Part shown: piece after piece, positions 52,347-61,746 of the stretch
Layout: each line of letters starts with the position of its first letter
Position numbering within the stretch: position 1 is the first letter of the stretch
NCBI GenBank assembly: GCA_963783945.1
Contig: CAWAPS010000006.1
Location: 248,001 to 312,000 of the forward strand
DNA length: 64,000 bases
Source of the DNA: CAWAPS01 sp963783945
GTDB taxonomy: Bacteria > Actinomycetota > Acidimicrobiia > Acidimicrobiales > Palsa-688
Direction of reading: 5' to 3'
Translations under genes and position numbers: made by a program
The notes under the pieces: generated by a model
What the model was told of the DNA's origin: nothing
What the model saw: only the letters and a program-made list of their open reading frames with translations
Databases searched by the model: none

Positions 52347-52760
52347 TTATGTGCTGCTTGCCGCACCCCCGCCGTGCGAACGAACCCGGTCGGGTTCGAT
52401 CCGCAGCATGACCCGCTCGCCCGGAGTCGGGTTGGTCCAAGATGCGCCCGTATATTTCCGGCTGAGCTGGTCGAAGTGTTCTTTGGCCTCGGGCTCGCCC
52501 ACTATTTCCACCACCCGACCCCTTATCTCGCTGTAACAAGCCGGGTTCCCGTGCTCAAAGACGGTCACCACGACACGTGGGTCGCGCTTCACGTTGGCCA
52601 ACTTCTGGCGGTCCGTCTTCGTGTTGATCAACACATGGGTGTCGTCGGAGCCGACCCACATCAGGTGGGTTGATGGCTGACCGCCGGGCAGGAGAGTCGT
52701 GAAGGCCGCATAGTTACTTCCAGTCAGAAGCCGCTGGGCCGTCTGGTCGAGCACGGACAA
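52347..52760 (-). CDS. PPOX-class F420-dependent oxidoreductase
   Basis: 137 aa from TTG, or GTG two codons later. The split-barrel flavin/deazaflavin fold is recognised by GSNYAAFTTLLPGGQPSTHL, VLINTKTDRQKLANVKRDPR and YSEIRGRVVEI. The KxxNxxRDPRV segment is typical of F420-binding PPOX proteins. It stands alone, convergent with the DsbA-like gene. Confidence 0.87.
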   Translation of the reverse strand: MSVLDQTAQRLLTGSNYAAFTTLLPGGQPSTHLMWVGSDDTHVLINTKTDRQKLANVKRDPRVVVTVFEHGNPACYSEIRGRVVEIVGEPEAKEHFDQLSRKYTGASWTNPTPGERVMLRIEPDRVRSHGGGAASST

Positions 52761-52838
52761 ACCCTACTCGTGGGCGCGATGGGACACGGCCGGGCTGGCC
52801 CGCCCTTTGGAGACCGCTCTTCATGTCCCCATCCATGC

Positions 52839-54182
52839 TTACGACTGGAACGTCAGGGGCAGGTTGCTCATGCCTTGCAGGAATGGATTGGCCCATCTGG
52901 TGGCATCGCCGGTGATCTCCCACTCAGGAAAGCGGGCCAGGAGCCGCTCGAAGATGGTGGTCGAGTCGGTCCGGGCCAGCAATGCACCAGGGCAGGAGTG
53001 TTCGCCGTAGCCAAAGGTCATATGGTCCTTTTCGAAACTGCGAGTGACGTCGTAGTCGTCGGGGCGGTCCCAGATGTCCTCGTCGCGATTGGCGCTGGCA
53101 TGCGCCATCATCACGTAGTCGTCTTTGCGGATGACCTGGCCGCCTACCTCGGCATCCTGGGTGGCGGTCCGGCACTCGGACCAGGTCAGTGGGTAGTAGC
53201 GGAGGGTCTCCTCGATCCCGTTGGAGATCAGCTCCGGATTCTCGACCAGGAGCCGTCGCTGATCGGGGTGCTCGGCCAGGAGCTTGGCCACGAACGACAG
53301 ATGGGACCGGGTGGTCTCTCCGGCGTTGACGAACGTGTGGATGAACGAGATCGCCATGCCCACAGGCACCGGCTTACCGTCGAACTCCGAGCGGGCGACG
53401 CAGCTGACCAGATCGTCGCCCTCGCTACCCTCCGCCCGCCTCTGGGCGACAAGCTCCTCACAGTAATCGTGGAATTCCTCAGCCTTGCCCCGAATCCGGG
53501 CCGCCTCGGCCGGGTCCATGTCCGGATTGATGGTGATCGCGAGCATCTGGCTGGAAGCCATCTCGATGAACCGTTCACGCATGTCGGGCGGCACACCGAC
53601 CAGTTCGGTCATCAACGCCGCCGGGATCTGACCCACCGTCTTGACGAAATCGACCTCGGTGCCCGGCTTGATCCCATCCAGGAACTCGTCGGTTATCTCG
53701 GCGATACGGGGCTTCTGGGACCGCACCAGGCTCGGCCGCAGAGCCTTCATCAGGATATTGCGGATCTGCCCGTGACGCGGCGGGTCGCTGATGGTCAGGC
53801 TCTCGAAGTTCGGATCTCCCATGGAGAGCTTCCCGTGGGCGATCGTCCGCCGGGACTCCGCCGGGCTGAGCGTGCCGCTGCGGATCTTGGTCTGAGCCCA
53901 CTCGGGCAACTGGTGTATGACCGTGGACGGGTCGCTGGCGTCACCGATGGCGAACCCGTACCTGCTCGAGAACAGATCAGGGTGGCTCCCGACATAGCGC
54001 TGATCCTCCCACTTCGACAGGACCCAGAGCCCACTCACCAGGTTCGGCGACTCATACCAGAAGACCGGAGCGGCGTTGCGCTGGGCGGAGACAGAGGCAT
54101 ACATCACTTCAGGCTCTTGCAGGTAGAACGCCGCGTCCTCCCACGCCGGCCACTTCACGGGGTTTTCGTTGATCGTCGTCAC
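52839..54182 (-). CDS. Cytochrome P450
   Basis: 447 aa. I-helix FVNAGETTRSHLSF, ExxR in IEETLRYYPL, heme loop FGYGEHSCPGALLAR with Cys397 followed by Pro. A well-formed class I enzyme. It diverges from the TauD-type dioxygenase across a region with two palindromes, suggesting joint control of two oxygenases. Confidence 0.93.
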   Translation of the reverse strand: MTTINENPVKWPAWEDAAFYLQEPEVMYASVSAQRNAAPVFWYESPNLVSGLWVLSKWEDQRYVGSHPDLFSSRYGFAIGDASDPSTVIHQLPEWAQTKIRSGTLSPAESRRTIAHGKLSMGDPNFESLTISDPPRHGQIRNILMKALRPSLVRSQKPRIAEITDEFLDGIKPGTEVDFVKTVGQIPAALMTELVGVPPDMRERFIEMASSQMLAITINPDMDPAEAARIRGKAEEFHDYCEELVAQRRAEGSEGDDLVSCVARSEFDGKPVPVGMAISFIHTFVNAGETTRSHLSFVAKLLAEHPDQRRLLVENPELISNGIEETLRYYPLTWSECRTATQDAEVGGQVIRKDDYVMMAHASANRDEDIWDRPDDYDVTRSFEKDHMTFGYGEHSCPGALLARTDSTTIFERLLARFPEWEITGDATRWANPFLQGMSNLPLTFQS

Positions 54183-54484
54183 CGGTCACCTCACCATCAG
54201 CTCAGCGGACCGCCTGCCCAGCCTGGCAATCCGAACACGCGTTCCCTCAATCACCCAGAATCATCGAGCTACAAGAATCTTTGTACCGATCGGTCCAGCG
54301 TACCAGTTGGTACATGCACCAACAACACGGCGTTTGGACCGGTCGACGGCACCGCAGTCCGCTGGTCACCCTCTTCGTGCCACCGTCGAGGACCCGCGCC
54401 GGATGGCCCGGATCCCGCCCAGGGGGTTGATACAGTCGCGCCGGCTTTCGAAGCCTCGCTCACGAAGAGTCGGAGGTGCGGAAA
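54183..54484. other. Divergent P450/TauD intergenic region
   Basis: 300 nt holding both promoters. The only structured part is the pair of palindromes at 54285-54313, described separately. No small ORF or RNA gene is apparent. Confidence 0.5.
54285..54313. promoter_or_regulatory. Two adjacent operator-like palindromes
   Basis: ACCGATCGGT (54285-54294) is a perfect 10-bp palindrome, and GTACCAGTTGGTAC (54300-54313) is palindromic apart from its two centre bases. Their centres are about 17 bp apart. They lie between the divergent P450 and dioxygenase genes, where a TetR- or LysR-type repressor would sit; no such gene is next to them. Confidence 0.55.
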
Positions 54485-55309
54485 ATGAGTGCTGCAACCC
54501 AGACCCTGGCGGTCAAGCCGCTCACCGGGGTGATCGGCGCTGAGGTTCTCGGTGTGGATATCCGCCAGGCGCTGTCCGACGAAACCGTGGCCTTTATCCG
54601 GCGAGCGCTTCTCGACCATTTCGTCGTGTTCTTTCGCGATCAGGACATCACCGTCGAGCAGCACTTCGCTTTCGCCCGCTGCTTCGGCGACGTCAGTCAG
54701 TCCGAGTACAGCAGCAGCGGCTCGGAGATCACCCTCGACGGCGGCAAGGGTTTCACCGACAAGTGGCATTCGGACAGCAACTGGCGGGAACAACCGCCCC
54801 TGGGGGCGGTGCTGCGCGCCGTGTCGCTACCGGAGGTCGGCGGGGACACATGCTTCGTGAGCATGGTGCACGCCTACGAAGCTCTGTCGCCTCCGATGCG
54901 GCAGTTTGTCGATGGTTTGAGCGCCGTACACAACAACGCCTACCTCAACCGGATCTTGAAGAATTACCCGGGGCAGCTCCGAACCACTGACGAGTTGGAG
55001 GAAATAGTCCACCCCGTCGTGTGGGTGCACCCCGAGTCCGGGCGCAAGCTCCTGTATGTGATTGCCAACCGGACGGTACGGATCTGTGAGCTCGACGAGC
55101 TCGAGAGTGATGCCGTGCTGCGGTTCCTGTTCGAGCACATCAAATCCCCGCAGTTCCAGTGCCGGTTTCGGTGGGAGGTCAATTCCATCGCGTTCTGGGA
55201 CAACCGGGCGGTACAGCACTTCGCCGTCTCCGACTACGACGGATCGAGGGTGATGCAGCGAGTCCTCATTGCCGGCAGTGATCGTCCTGTCGGTCCCGTG
55301 TCATCCTGA
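54485..55309 (+). CDS. TauD/TfdA-family 2-oxoglutarate dioxygenase
   Basis: 274 aa; ATG 54485 with GGAGGT upstream. The Fe(II) ligands are His95 and Asp97 in KWHSDSNW and His245 in NRAVQHFAVSDY; SRVMQR just after provides the 2-oxoglutarate-binding Arg. The N-terminal GVIGAEVLGVDIRQALSDET is typical. Substrates of the family include taurine, phenoxyacetates and alkyl sulfates; no sulfonate genes are nearby. Confidence 0.92.
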   Translation: MSAATQTLAVKPLTGVIGAEVLGVDIRQALSDETVAFIRRALLDHFVVFFRDQDITVEQHFAFARCFGDVSQSEYSSSGSEITLDGGKGFTDKWHSDSNWREQPPLGAVLRAVSLPEVGGDTCFVSMVHAYEALSPPMRQFVDGLSAVHNNAYLNRILKNYPGQLRTTDELEEIVHPVVWVHPESGRKLLYVIANRTVRICELDELESDAVLRFLFEHIKSPQFQCRFRWEVNSIAFWDNRAVQHFAVSDYDGSRVMQRVLIAGSDRPVGPVSS

Positions 55310-55370
55310 CTGGACTCCCTATGAGGATTGAGAAACGGGGCGGACTGGGTCAACCAACGGGTGAGTGACT

Positions 55371-55808
55371 CTACGACTCCGGCTCGGAGCAGTTGAACAT
55401 CCAACGAACCCCGAAGCGGTCCAGGGTGCAGCCCCAGTAACCCCACGGCACATCGAGCATCCCGGTCGAATCGCTGCCGCCCTCACTCAGCGCGGCGTAC
55501 AGCCGATCGGTTTCGCCCCGGGTATCGGGCTCCAGGTTGATGGTCACGTTGTTGCCGATATGGAGCTGGTGGCCCATCGATTCCACCAGGTCGGTGCCCA
55601 TCAGCACGTGCCCAGCCAGGATGGGCATCTCCACGTGCCCGACCAGATTCTTTTCCGATTCCGAGGGCTCCGGGGAATCCGGCCCGGCCGGCATGCTGCC
55701 AATGCGCAAGATCTCGCCGGTGATCTCTGTTCCGAACACCGAGCCATAGAAGCGGAACGCCTCTTCGGTGTTGCCGATGAAGTTCAAATAGGTAGTGACG
55801 CGGCTCAT
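55371..55808 (-). CDS. PhnB-like VOC protein
   Basis: 145 aa; ATG 55808 with AAAGGG upstream. YLNFIGNTEEAFRFYGSVFG opens the PhnB-type vicinal-oxygen-chelate fold, and GYWGCTLDRFGVRWMFNC closes it. These proteins are usually annotated as glyoxalase/bleomycin-resistance or 3-demethylubiquinone methyltransferase-like, with real functions mostly unknown. Convergent with the TauD gene. Confidence 0.85.
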   Translation of the reverse strand: MSRVTTYLNFIGNTEEAFRFYGSVFGTEITGEILRIGSMPAGPDSPEPSESEKNLVGHVEMPILAGHVLMGTDLVESMGHQLHIGNNVTINLEPDTRGETDRLYAALSEGGSDSTGMLDVPWGYWGCTLDRFGVRWMFNCSEPES

Positions 55809-56004
55809 CGCTTCTGCACCCTTTCTGTGGGTCCCGCGGCATGTGCCTTTTGCCAGCAGGTGCTTGCTTGGTTTGACGACGAGGCGAGCCAATAGTAATC
55901 GCTCTGAGTCTCGATACTGGACGGGCATTCGGGCCGGCTGTGCCGGCGCTCACCCCTGCCGCCTGGCTCGGGTCGGTCCAGGTGGAACGAACTCTTCCAG
56001 CTGT

Positions 56005-57255
56005 TTAGGAGCCGGTATCCGCTTTCTTGGCGGCGGCCTTTTTGGCCGGAGCTTTCTTGGCCGCAGCTCTCTTGGCCTTGGGTTCCGAACCGGCCCGGCC
56101 GTCGACGGCAAAGCTACGGGCCTCCTTCTCCAGTTTGGGAATCACATGGGTGCCCAGCAGATCGATGGAGGTCATGATCGACTCGTGGGGCAGGTGGCCG
56201 AACTCCATGTAACAGAGGATGGCGTCGCAACCGACCCGCTGGTATCGCTCGATCTTCTCCGTGCACTCGTCCACCTCGCCGACGATGATCATGTCCTGCT
56301 CGGCGAAATGGCGCGGGTCGAAGGTGCCATTGCGCGCCGACTCGAGGAGCGGGAACCGCTGCATGGTCTCCTCGTCCGACATCGGCGGGAGCTCCCACTG
56401 GATGATGAACTCGAGCACGCTGGTGTACCAGTGCGCGACCGACGCCCACACGTCGTAGTCCTGCTCGGCTTTAGCCATGTTCGGGGCGCAGTGCACCAAC
56501 GTGTAGGGGGCCACTTTGTTGTTGACGAACTTGGTTAGGGGCACCGCGTTCTTGACCCTCTCGCGGTAGCGGGTGATCCGCCCGGCCAGGTCGTCGACGG
56601 GGAACATGATCGTCAGGCTGAGCATGCCCAGGCCATGCTGGGCCGCCAGATCGACGCTCTCGTCGCTCACGCACGCCACCCAGCACGGCGGGTGCGGATC
56701 CTGGTAGGGCTTGGGCGTGATCGTCCTGGGCGGCTCCCAGTCACCCCGAGGCAGTGCGGGGAACTTCACAAACGGCGTATCGACCGCCAGGTGCTCCTGG
56801 TCCCAAGCCTTGACGATGATCTCGATCGCTTCTTTCCACTGCGCCCGGCTCTCTTCGTCCTTCACCCCGAACGAGATCCGCTCCAGCAGCGTCGAACGGC
56901 CGGTCCCCCACTCCACCCGACCCCGACTGACCAGATCTGCGGTGGCGATCCGCTCGGCGTTGAGGACCGGGTGGCGGAACGGGTGGGGGGTCAAGGTGAC
57001 GCCGAACCCGAGACGAATATTCTCGGTTACTTGAGACAGGGCCCCGATTACCACCTCGGGGGCCGGGCAATGGGACCTGCCTTCGCGGAAGTGATGCTCC
57101 ACGAACCAGGCGGTGCCGAAGCCCACCTTGTCGGCCAGCTTGACCTGCTCCAGTGCCGCGAAATATGTCCTCTGCTCGGCTTCCCGCTGACCGTACGGAT
57201 GGGGCTTCCCCCAGGGCTGGGGGGCGTGCAACTCGAACAACAAATCCAGCTTCAA
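56005..57255 (-). CDS. LLM-class flavin-dependent oxidoreductase with a Lys/Ala-rich tail
   Basis: 416 aa from a TTG start behind GGGGGAAGG. TAWFVEHHFREGRSHCPAPE, IRLGFGVTLTPHPFRHPVLN, GRVEWGTGRSTLLER and CYMEFGHLPHESIMTSIDLL define the luciferase-like subgroup of the protein at 30.7 kb. The last 30 residues are a histone-H1-like tail rich in AKK and PAKK (AAAKKAPAKKAAAKK), absent from the other LLM proteins here, which could bind DNA, RNA or an acidic partner. Confidence 0.9.
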   Translation of the reverse strand: MKLDLLFELHAPQPWGKPHPYGQREAEQRTYFAALEQVKLADKVGFGTAWFVEHHFREGRSHCPAPEVVIGALSQVTENIRLGFGVTLTPHPFRHPVLNAERIATADLVSRGRVEWGTGRSTLLERISFGVKDEESRAQWKEAIEIIVKAWDQEHLAVDTPFVKFPALPRGDWEPPRTITPKPYQDPHPPCWVACVSDESVDLAAQHGLGMLSLTIMFPVDDLAGRITRYRERVKNAVPLTKFVNNKVAPYTLVHCAPNMAKAEQDYDVWASVAHWYTSVLEFIIQWELPPMSDEETMQRFPLLESARNGTFDPRHFAEQDMIIVGEVDECTEKIERYQRVGCDAILCYMEFGHLPHESIMTSIDLLGTHVIPKLEKEARSFAVDGRAGSEPKAKRAAAKKAPAKKAAAKKADTGS

Positions 57256-57501
57256 AGCCTTCCCCCGGATCTACTGGGCATTTAGGAGTTCGGCGCAACT
57301 GGTCGCATATGCGAACACATTGTCCTTTATAAGGCGACTGTAACAGGAGGGGAGGCGGCCTCACAAGAGCGCGGCCAGAAACTGGCAGCGGCTCGGCGCC
57401 GCCCAGGACCGGACACCGCGCCCGATATCTGCGTGTTTTCGTGCTCAGTGATTGGTTCGCCATGTGCAGAATAGGTATTCCCTATCCGGCGCGGGGCGGG
57501 A

Positions 57502-58767
57502 TCAGGCGGAGGGATTGAACTCGATGTGAAGGTCCTCGAGGCCACGAAGTATGAACGTCGGCACGTACTTATAGGTCCGATTTCCGCGAGGGCCATGTGC
57601 CGCTTCTGAGATCCTTATGTCAGTCATGCGGTCGAGCATCCGCGCTATGGCGATGCGACCCTCGGCTCGGGCCAGGGGAGCTCCCGCGCAGAAGTGGATC
57701 CCGTGCCCGAAGGACAAATGCTCCCGGGCGTTGGGGCGGTCGATCAGGAACTCGGCTGGGCGGTCGAAATGCCTGGGATCGCGGTTGGCGGCCCCGTTGA
57801 GGACCATGACGGTCGTCCCTGCGGGTATCTCCACATCGCCAACCGTGGTCGCCCTCCGGGCGACGCGGAAGTCGCCCTTGACCGGGCTTTCGAACCGCAA
57901 CATCTCCTCGATGAAGTTGGCGATTCGATCCGGTTCATGGCGAAGCCGCTGCTGAATGTCGGGATACTCAGCGATCACATGCACGGCGGCGCCGAGCAGC
58001 CGGACCGTTGTTTCCTGCCCCGCGGCAAAGAGGTTGGTGGCCACCCGGACCACGTCGCCAACCTCGGGCGTCGTCCCGTCCGGGTAGGTCGCCTCGGCCA
58101 TATGCGTCAGCACGTCCTGTTGCGGATCGCGGCGGCGGTCCTCGACGTACGAAGCGAACTTCTCGTAGAGGTACTCGAGCGGCTTGTGGGCCATGGTGTC
58201 TTCGGCCGAGCCCAATGCCGAGCTTGCGACCAGCTGCTCCCGGAACGTGGGCAGATCGGCTTCAGGCACGCCGAGCAGATCGGCGATGACGAACATGGTG
58301 AAGGGGCTGGCGAACTCCCCGACGAACTCGCAGCTGCCGGCGGCGACGAACTCGTCGATCTGGCGATCCGCCAGCCGCCACATCGACTCCTCGTTTTCCC
58401 TCATCCGCTTGGGCGTCAGCAGCCGCAGCAACAGGCCGCGGTGCATGGTGTGCTTCGGCGGGTCCAGGGTCGGGAGTTGATCGCTGAAGGGAAGCCCGTC
58501 ACGGTGCTCCTCGATGAGCTCGCTCACGTCGTCACCCTCGAGCGACACGGGGAATCCGGGAAAGGGACCGGTGACGGAGTTGGCCGAAGAAAACGTCTCA
58601 GTGTCTCGGTAGACCGCCAGGGCTTCGTCGTAGCCCGTTACCATCATCACGTCCTCGTGCGGCTCGCGCCGCACCGGGCACCGGCTGCGCATGTGGTCGA
58701 AGTAGGGGTAGGGGTCGGCGCGGACCGACTCACTTCGGAAGTAGTCGGTTTTTTCGAAGTCGGACAC
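57502..58767 (-). CDS. Cytochrome P450
   Basis: 421 aa from GTG behind GAGGAGG. I-helix NLFAAGQETTVRLL, ExxR in IEEMLRFESP, heme loop FGHGIHFCAGAPLAR with Cys360. Complete class I P450. It is followed on the same strand by the LLM gene after 246 nt that look non-coding. Partner ferredoxin not adjacent. Confidence 0.93.
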   Translation of the reverse strand: MSDFEKTDYFRSESVRADPYPYFDHMRSRCPVRREPHEDVMMVTGYDEALAVYRDTETFSSANSVTGPFPGFPVSLEGDDVSELIEEHRDGLPFSDQLPTLDPPKHTMHRGLLLRLLTPKRMRENEESMWRLADRQIDEFVAAGSCEFVGEFASPFTMFVIADLLGVPEADLPTFREQLVASSALGSAEDTMAHKPLEYLYEKFASYVEDRRRDPQQDVLTHMAEATYPDGTTPEVGDVVRVATNLFAAGQETTVRLLGAAVHVIAEYPDIQQRLRHEPDRIANFIEEMLRFESPVKGDFRVARRATTVGDVEIPAGTTVMVLNGAANRDPRHFDRPAEFLIDRPNAREHLSFGHGIHFCAGAPLARAEGRIAIARMLDRMTDIRISEAAHGPRGNRTYKYVPTFILRGLEDLHIEFNPSA

Positions 58768-58860
58768 GAAACGCCTCCTCGGACGCCGGCTGGCGCCGAC
58801 CGATCTAGCACATGGGCAGGCGGGCGGCAAGACGCGGGACCAGTGCGACGGCCTGCCGGC

Positions 58861-59565
58861 TCAGGTAAGCGCCATGATGCCGTTACCTATGAGGTCAACA
58901 CCAATAACCAGGCACAACACCGAGATGATCGGCGCGCTGCTGACCGAGATCCAGTCCTCGAGATTCCGCAGGCTCTCCGGGGCGCGGTCTCCCAAAACGA
59001 AGTACATCACTATGGGTATGGCCACGCCGATCGTCGCGACGGCGGCGAAGACGAGGTAGGCGATGGTCTTGCCCCCGGCCGAGACGCCCGCTTGAACGAT
59101 CGCCGTGACCCCACCGACAATCAGGATGATGTTCTTGGGCCGCGCCCCTGCCAACGCCGCGCCGAGTCCGAAGGCAGCCGACGGTCTTACCGCCCCGAGC
59201 TTCTCCGCCCACGGAGGTCTTCTGGGCGACGACCTTCCCGAGCGATGCCGCACTAGCTGGTAGACCGCCACCACCAGGAGCAGGATGCCCAATGCGATCT
59301 TCAGCCAGCTCACCCATGGCGGCGGCGTTCCCGTATGACTGACGCTGGTCGACCCGACGATGACCAGCACGACGGCACCCACCACCCCGAGGGCGACAAG
59401 CCAGCCGACGAGGAAAGCCGGTCCGTTGATTCGGGCCTGCGGGGTCGTCAGGAGGAGCAGAACTGCCGTGATCGCGACCGGGGTGATCGCAATCCCGACG
59501 GCCATGATCAGCGACCCCCCGATGGCTAGTCCCATCAACCCTTTCCCCGTACTGGAACCTGACAC
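58861..59565 (-). CDS. GAP-family (LysE-like) membrane protein
   Basis: 234 aa with six predicted membrane helices (for example LIMAVGIAITPVAITAVLLL and GPAFLVGWLVALGVVGAVVL) and a Pro/Arg-rich loop after helix 3. GARPKNIILIVGGVTAIVQA is the conserved segment of the actinobacterial GAP/SfLAP family, related to LysE-type exporters. It may export a peptidolipid precursor or small molecule. The long frame from livF that crosses it is an artefact. Confidence 0.82.
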   Translation of the reverse strand: MSGSSTGKGLMGLAIGGSLIMAVGIAITPVAITAVLLLLTTPQARINGPAFLVGWLVALGVVGAVVLVIVGSTSVSHTGTPPPWVSWLKIALGILLLVVAVYQLVRHRSGRSSPRRPPWAEKLGAVRPSAAFGLGAALAGARPKNIILIVGGVTAIVQAGVSAGGKTIAYLVFAAVATIGVAIPIVMYFVLGDRAPESLRNLEDWISVSSAPIISVLCLVIGVDLIGNGIMALT

Positions 59566-59598
59566 CCTGGACGCTACGCGATCCGACCGGCCGATGCT

Positions 59599-60235
59599 CT
59601 AGGTCACAAGGCCTACCTCTGGGTCCGCACCTCGCCCGCTGAGGCCATCCTTCGTCGCCTTCGCTGCTCGGATGGACGACCACCTTGGCGTGCTGTTCGA
59701 CCAGCAGTACCGCGGCCCCTTGCTCGGCAGCCGCGATCAACACCGAACCGAGACGGTCGACGACCATGGGCGCCAGTCCAAATGACAGTTCGTCCACCAA
59801 GAAAATACGAGGAGCGGCGGCCAGACACCGTCCGAGTACGAGCATCTGCTGCTCGCCCCCGGACAGGAGTCCAGCCGACTTGCGGCGCAGTGGAGTCAAT
59901 TCGGGAAAGATATCGAACGCCAGCTCCGGCTTTCCTTTGCCGAGGCGAAGGTTGTCCCATACCGACAAACGCCGGATGATAGCTCGCTCCTCGGTAATCA
60001 GTGCGACGCCTTTCCGGGCTCGGACGTGGAACGGGTCTTTCGTAACCTTGCCGTAGAGCAGTACCTCGCCCTTCACGGAAGGAATTTGCCCGGCGATGGT
60101 GTTGATCGTAGTGGTCTTGCCTGCGCCATTCCGGCCAAGCAGAGCTACTATCTCGCCTGAGGCAACTGAGATGTTCAGTCCGGACACGACGGCGTTGCCC
60201 CGGTATCCGACCACAAGCCCCCGAGTTTCGATCAT
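59599..60235 (-). pseudogene. LivF-type ABC ATPase with a lost C-terminus
   Basis: ATG at 60235 starts a normal LivF: Walker A GRNGAGKT (34-41), LLSGGEQQ signature (123-130), IFLVDE Walker B and the H-loop LLVEQHA (His182). After residue 184 the frame leaves homology and has no stop for about 800 nt, running antisense-like through the GAP gene. A shifted frame reads LSGRGADPEVGLVT and stops at 59599. Roughly 50 C-terminal residues are missing or scrambled, so function is doubtful. Confidence 0.75.
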
Positions 60236-60545
60236 CGGCCAATCCCTTGACCGATACCGCGCCGGCGATCCCCGCTTCCCCGGTGGAGCCGAGGTAGGAC
60301 TCTATGACTCTGGCGTCGCGACGAACCTCGGCAGGCGATCCCTCAGCGATGACTCGCCCGGTGTCAAGGGCCAACACCCGGTCGCAGAGTTCGAAGACAA
60401 ACTCGACGTCGTGTTCGATGACTATGACGCCCATCCGCTGGCCCAAAGCCAGTTGCTTCAACAACTCCTTCAGCTCCCTGCGGCTCCTGGCGTCGCTTCC
60501 GGCCGCGGGCTCGTCCAGAATCAGGATTCTCGGCTCCTGAGCGAG
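60230..60545 (-). pseudogene. LivG-type ABC ATPase, C-terminal fragment
   Basis: Only the part from Walker B on remains: QEPRILILDEPAAGSDARSR, GVIVIEHDVEFVFELCDRVL and VIAEGSPAEVRRDARVIESY. Walker A and the signature motif are absent. Upstream of about 60545 there is a 14-bp tandem repeat instead of coding sequence. The stop codon is also lost: the frame runs into livF. With livF it is the remnant of a branched-chain-type importer. Confidence 0.8.
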
Positions 60546-60607
60546 CGGGTCGGGGTGACGGAGTGCCGAAGTCCGGTCCTCGGCTTCCGCTCTCCCGCTG
60601 TTACTTG

Positions 60608-60672
60608 CTACCGATACTTTCCTAGCTTTCCTACCGATACTTGCCTACCGATACTTTCCTACCGATACTTGC
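60608..60672. repeat. 14-bp tandem repeat CTACCGATACTT(T/G)C
   Basis: Full units at 60608, 60631, 60645 and 60659, alternating TTTC and TTGC endings, with a nine-base degenerate unit at 60622-60630. The next CTACCG provides the stop codon of the cupin gene (CTA at 60673-60675). The array lies exactly where the 5' part of livG should be, which marks it as a rearrangement junction. Confidence 0.85.
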
Positions 60673-61221
60673 CTACCGACCGGCATTGGCCCGGAACAAC
60701 GGGCCCTCCGTGATCTCCCGCCAGGACTCCTCGTGGTCGCGCACCGCGGCCTCGGCCGCCTCCAGCCGCTCGGTGGCGGCGTCGGTCAGGATGATGTTCA
60801 CCTGGTCCCGGCCGGTGAATATCTCCAGCACCTCCACGCCCTCGGGCCCGGCAGTGTAGTAGTAGGACTGGCCGGCCTGTACTGACCAGCAGTCTCCGGG
60901 GCGCAACGTCTCGGATCCCATAAAGTCGACGACCGATCCCGAGATGACGACATACAGGCTGTTGACGTCGTGTTTGTGGGGGAACAACGGAAAGTGGGGC
61001 TTGAAGAACAGATAGACGACCGACAGGCTGGCCTCGCCGGTGCCGTGGTGGGCGAGGATCTTGTTGATCGAGCAATCGGTCGATGCCAGCTTGCGGGCCA
61101 CCTCCTGCACTACGGGAGCGGCCTCGAAGTCGGTCTTGGTGGCGCCACTCTCCGACAGCAGTGGGGCTTCGGCCGCCCGGTAAACCGTCACGCCGGTCGT
61201 TATCTCGGACATAGTCGCCAT
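60673..61221 (-). CDS. Cupin-domain protein
   Basis: 182 aa. FPLFPHKHDVNSLYVVISGS is cupin motif 1 with two His; LRPGDCWSVQAGQSYYYTAG is motif 2. The preceding ASLSVVYLFFKPH and the final helical region (TERLEAAEAAVRDHEESWRE) complete a small single-cupin protein, possibly a dioxygenase or binding protein. Its last codon and stop lie at the edge of the 14-bp repeat. Confidence 0.78.
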   Translation of the reverse strand: MATMSEITTGVTVYRAAEAPLLSESGATKTDFEAAPVVQEVARKLASTDCSINKILAHHGTGEASLSVVYLFFKPHFPLFPHKHDVNSLYVVISGSVVDFMGSETLRPGDCWSVQAGQSYYYTAGPEGVEVLEIFTGRDQVNIILTDAATERLEAAEAAVRDHEESWREITEGPLFRANAGR

Positions 61222-61384
61222 CCCTTCATTTGCCTGTCACTTCTTTGCCTGTCTTGCACCGTAACCGGGGTAGACGAGTCCACTGCTCTGCCTGACCACT
61301 TCTCGTCTGCCTGACCGCTTCTCGGCGCGCGATCCTAACTGGCCGGGTCTCAGGTCACTGCGAGAGCGAAGCCAGCCAGGCCGC

Positions 61385-61620
61385 TCGGGCCTCATGGGGT
61401 ACCAGGTGCCCGGGTCCACGGCGACGACGGCCGCACTAGGTCCGGTCGCTCCAGGGCCAACGACGCCACGACCGCCCCGCCGAGCGAATGCCCTACGGCG
61501 ACGATCGGACCGCAGCCGAGGTGCCCGATCAGGGCGGCCACGTCGGCGACGAGCGACGCGCGAGCTCGTAACCGGCCTCCGGGGCGCTGGGGGGGCCGTG
61601 GCCTCACAGGTCCACCGCCC
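61385..61620 (-). pseudogene. Alpha/beta-hydrolase pseudogene
   Basis: GPIVAVGHSLGGAVVASLAL is the nucleophile elbow of an alpha/beta hydrolase. Upstream, another frame reads VDL, a TGA stop where Arg is expected, then GHGPPSAPEAGYELA, the oxyanion-side loop. Downstream, a one-base shift after PDLVR is needed to continue as AVVAVDPGTWYP. So there are an in-frame stop and two frameshifts within 240 nt, and both ends of the gene are gone. Confidence 0.8.
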
Positions 61621-61746
61621 CCGTTCGATGAGATGACCGGATCCTCTCCGTCTCCGGCCCGCTCCACGTGGTGGTTTGCCGAGTCAGCTTGTTCAGTTAT
61701 TGTTGATCCCGTCGCTTCATGATGAATCGGCTGGGGAGGGTAAGCG

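Noticed and set aside
58895..60235. 446-codon frame joining livF to the GAP region
   Set aside because: Homology to LivF ends at residue 184; the remainder is an out-of-frame reading of the GAP gene.
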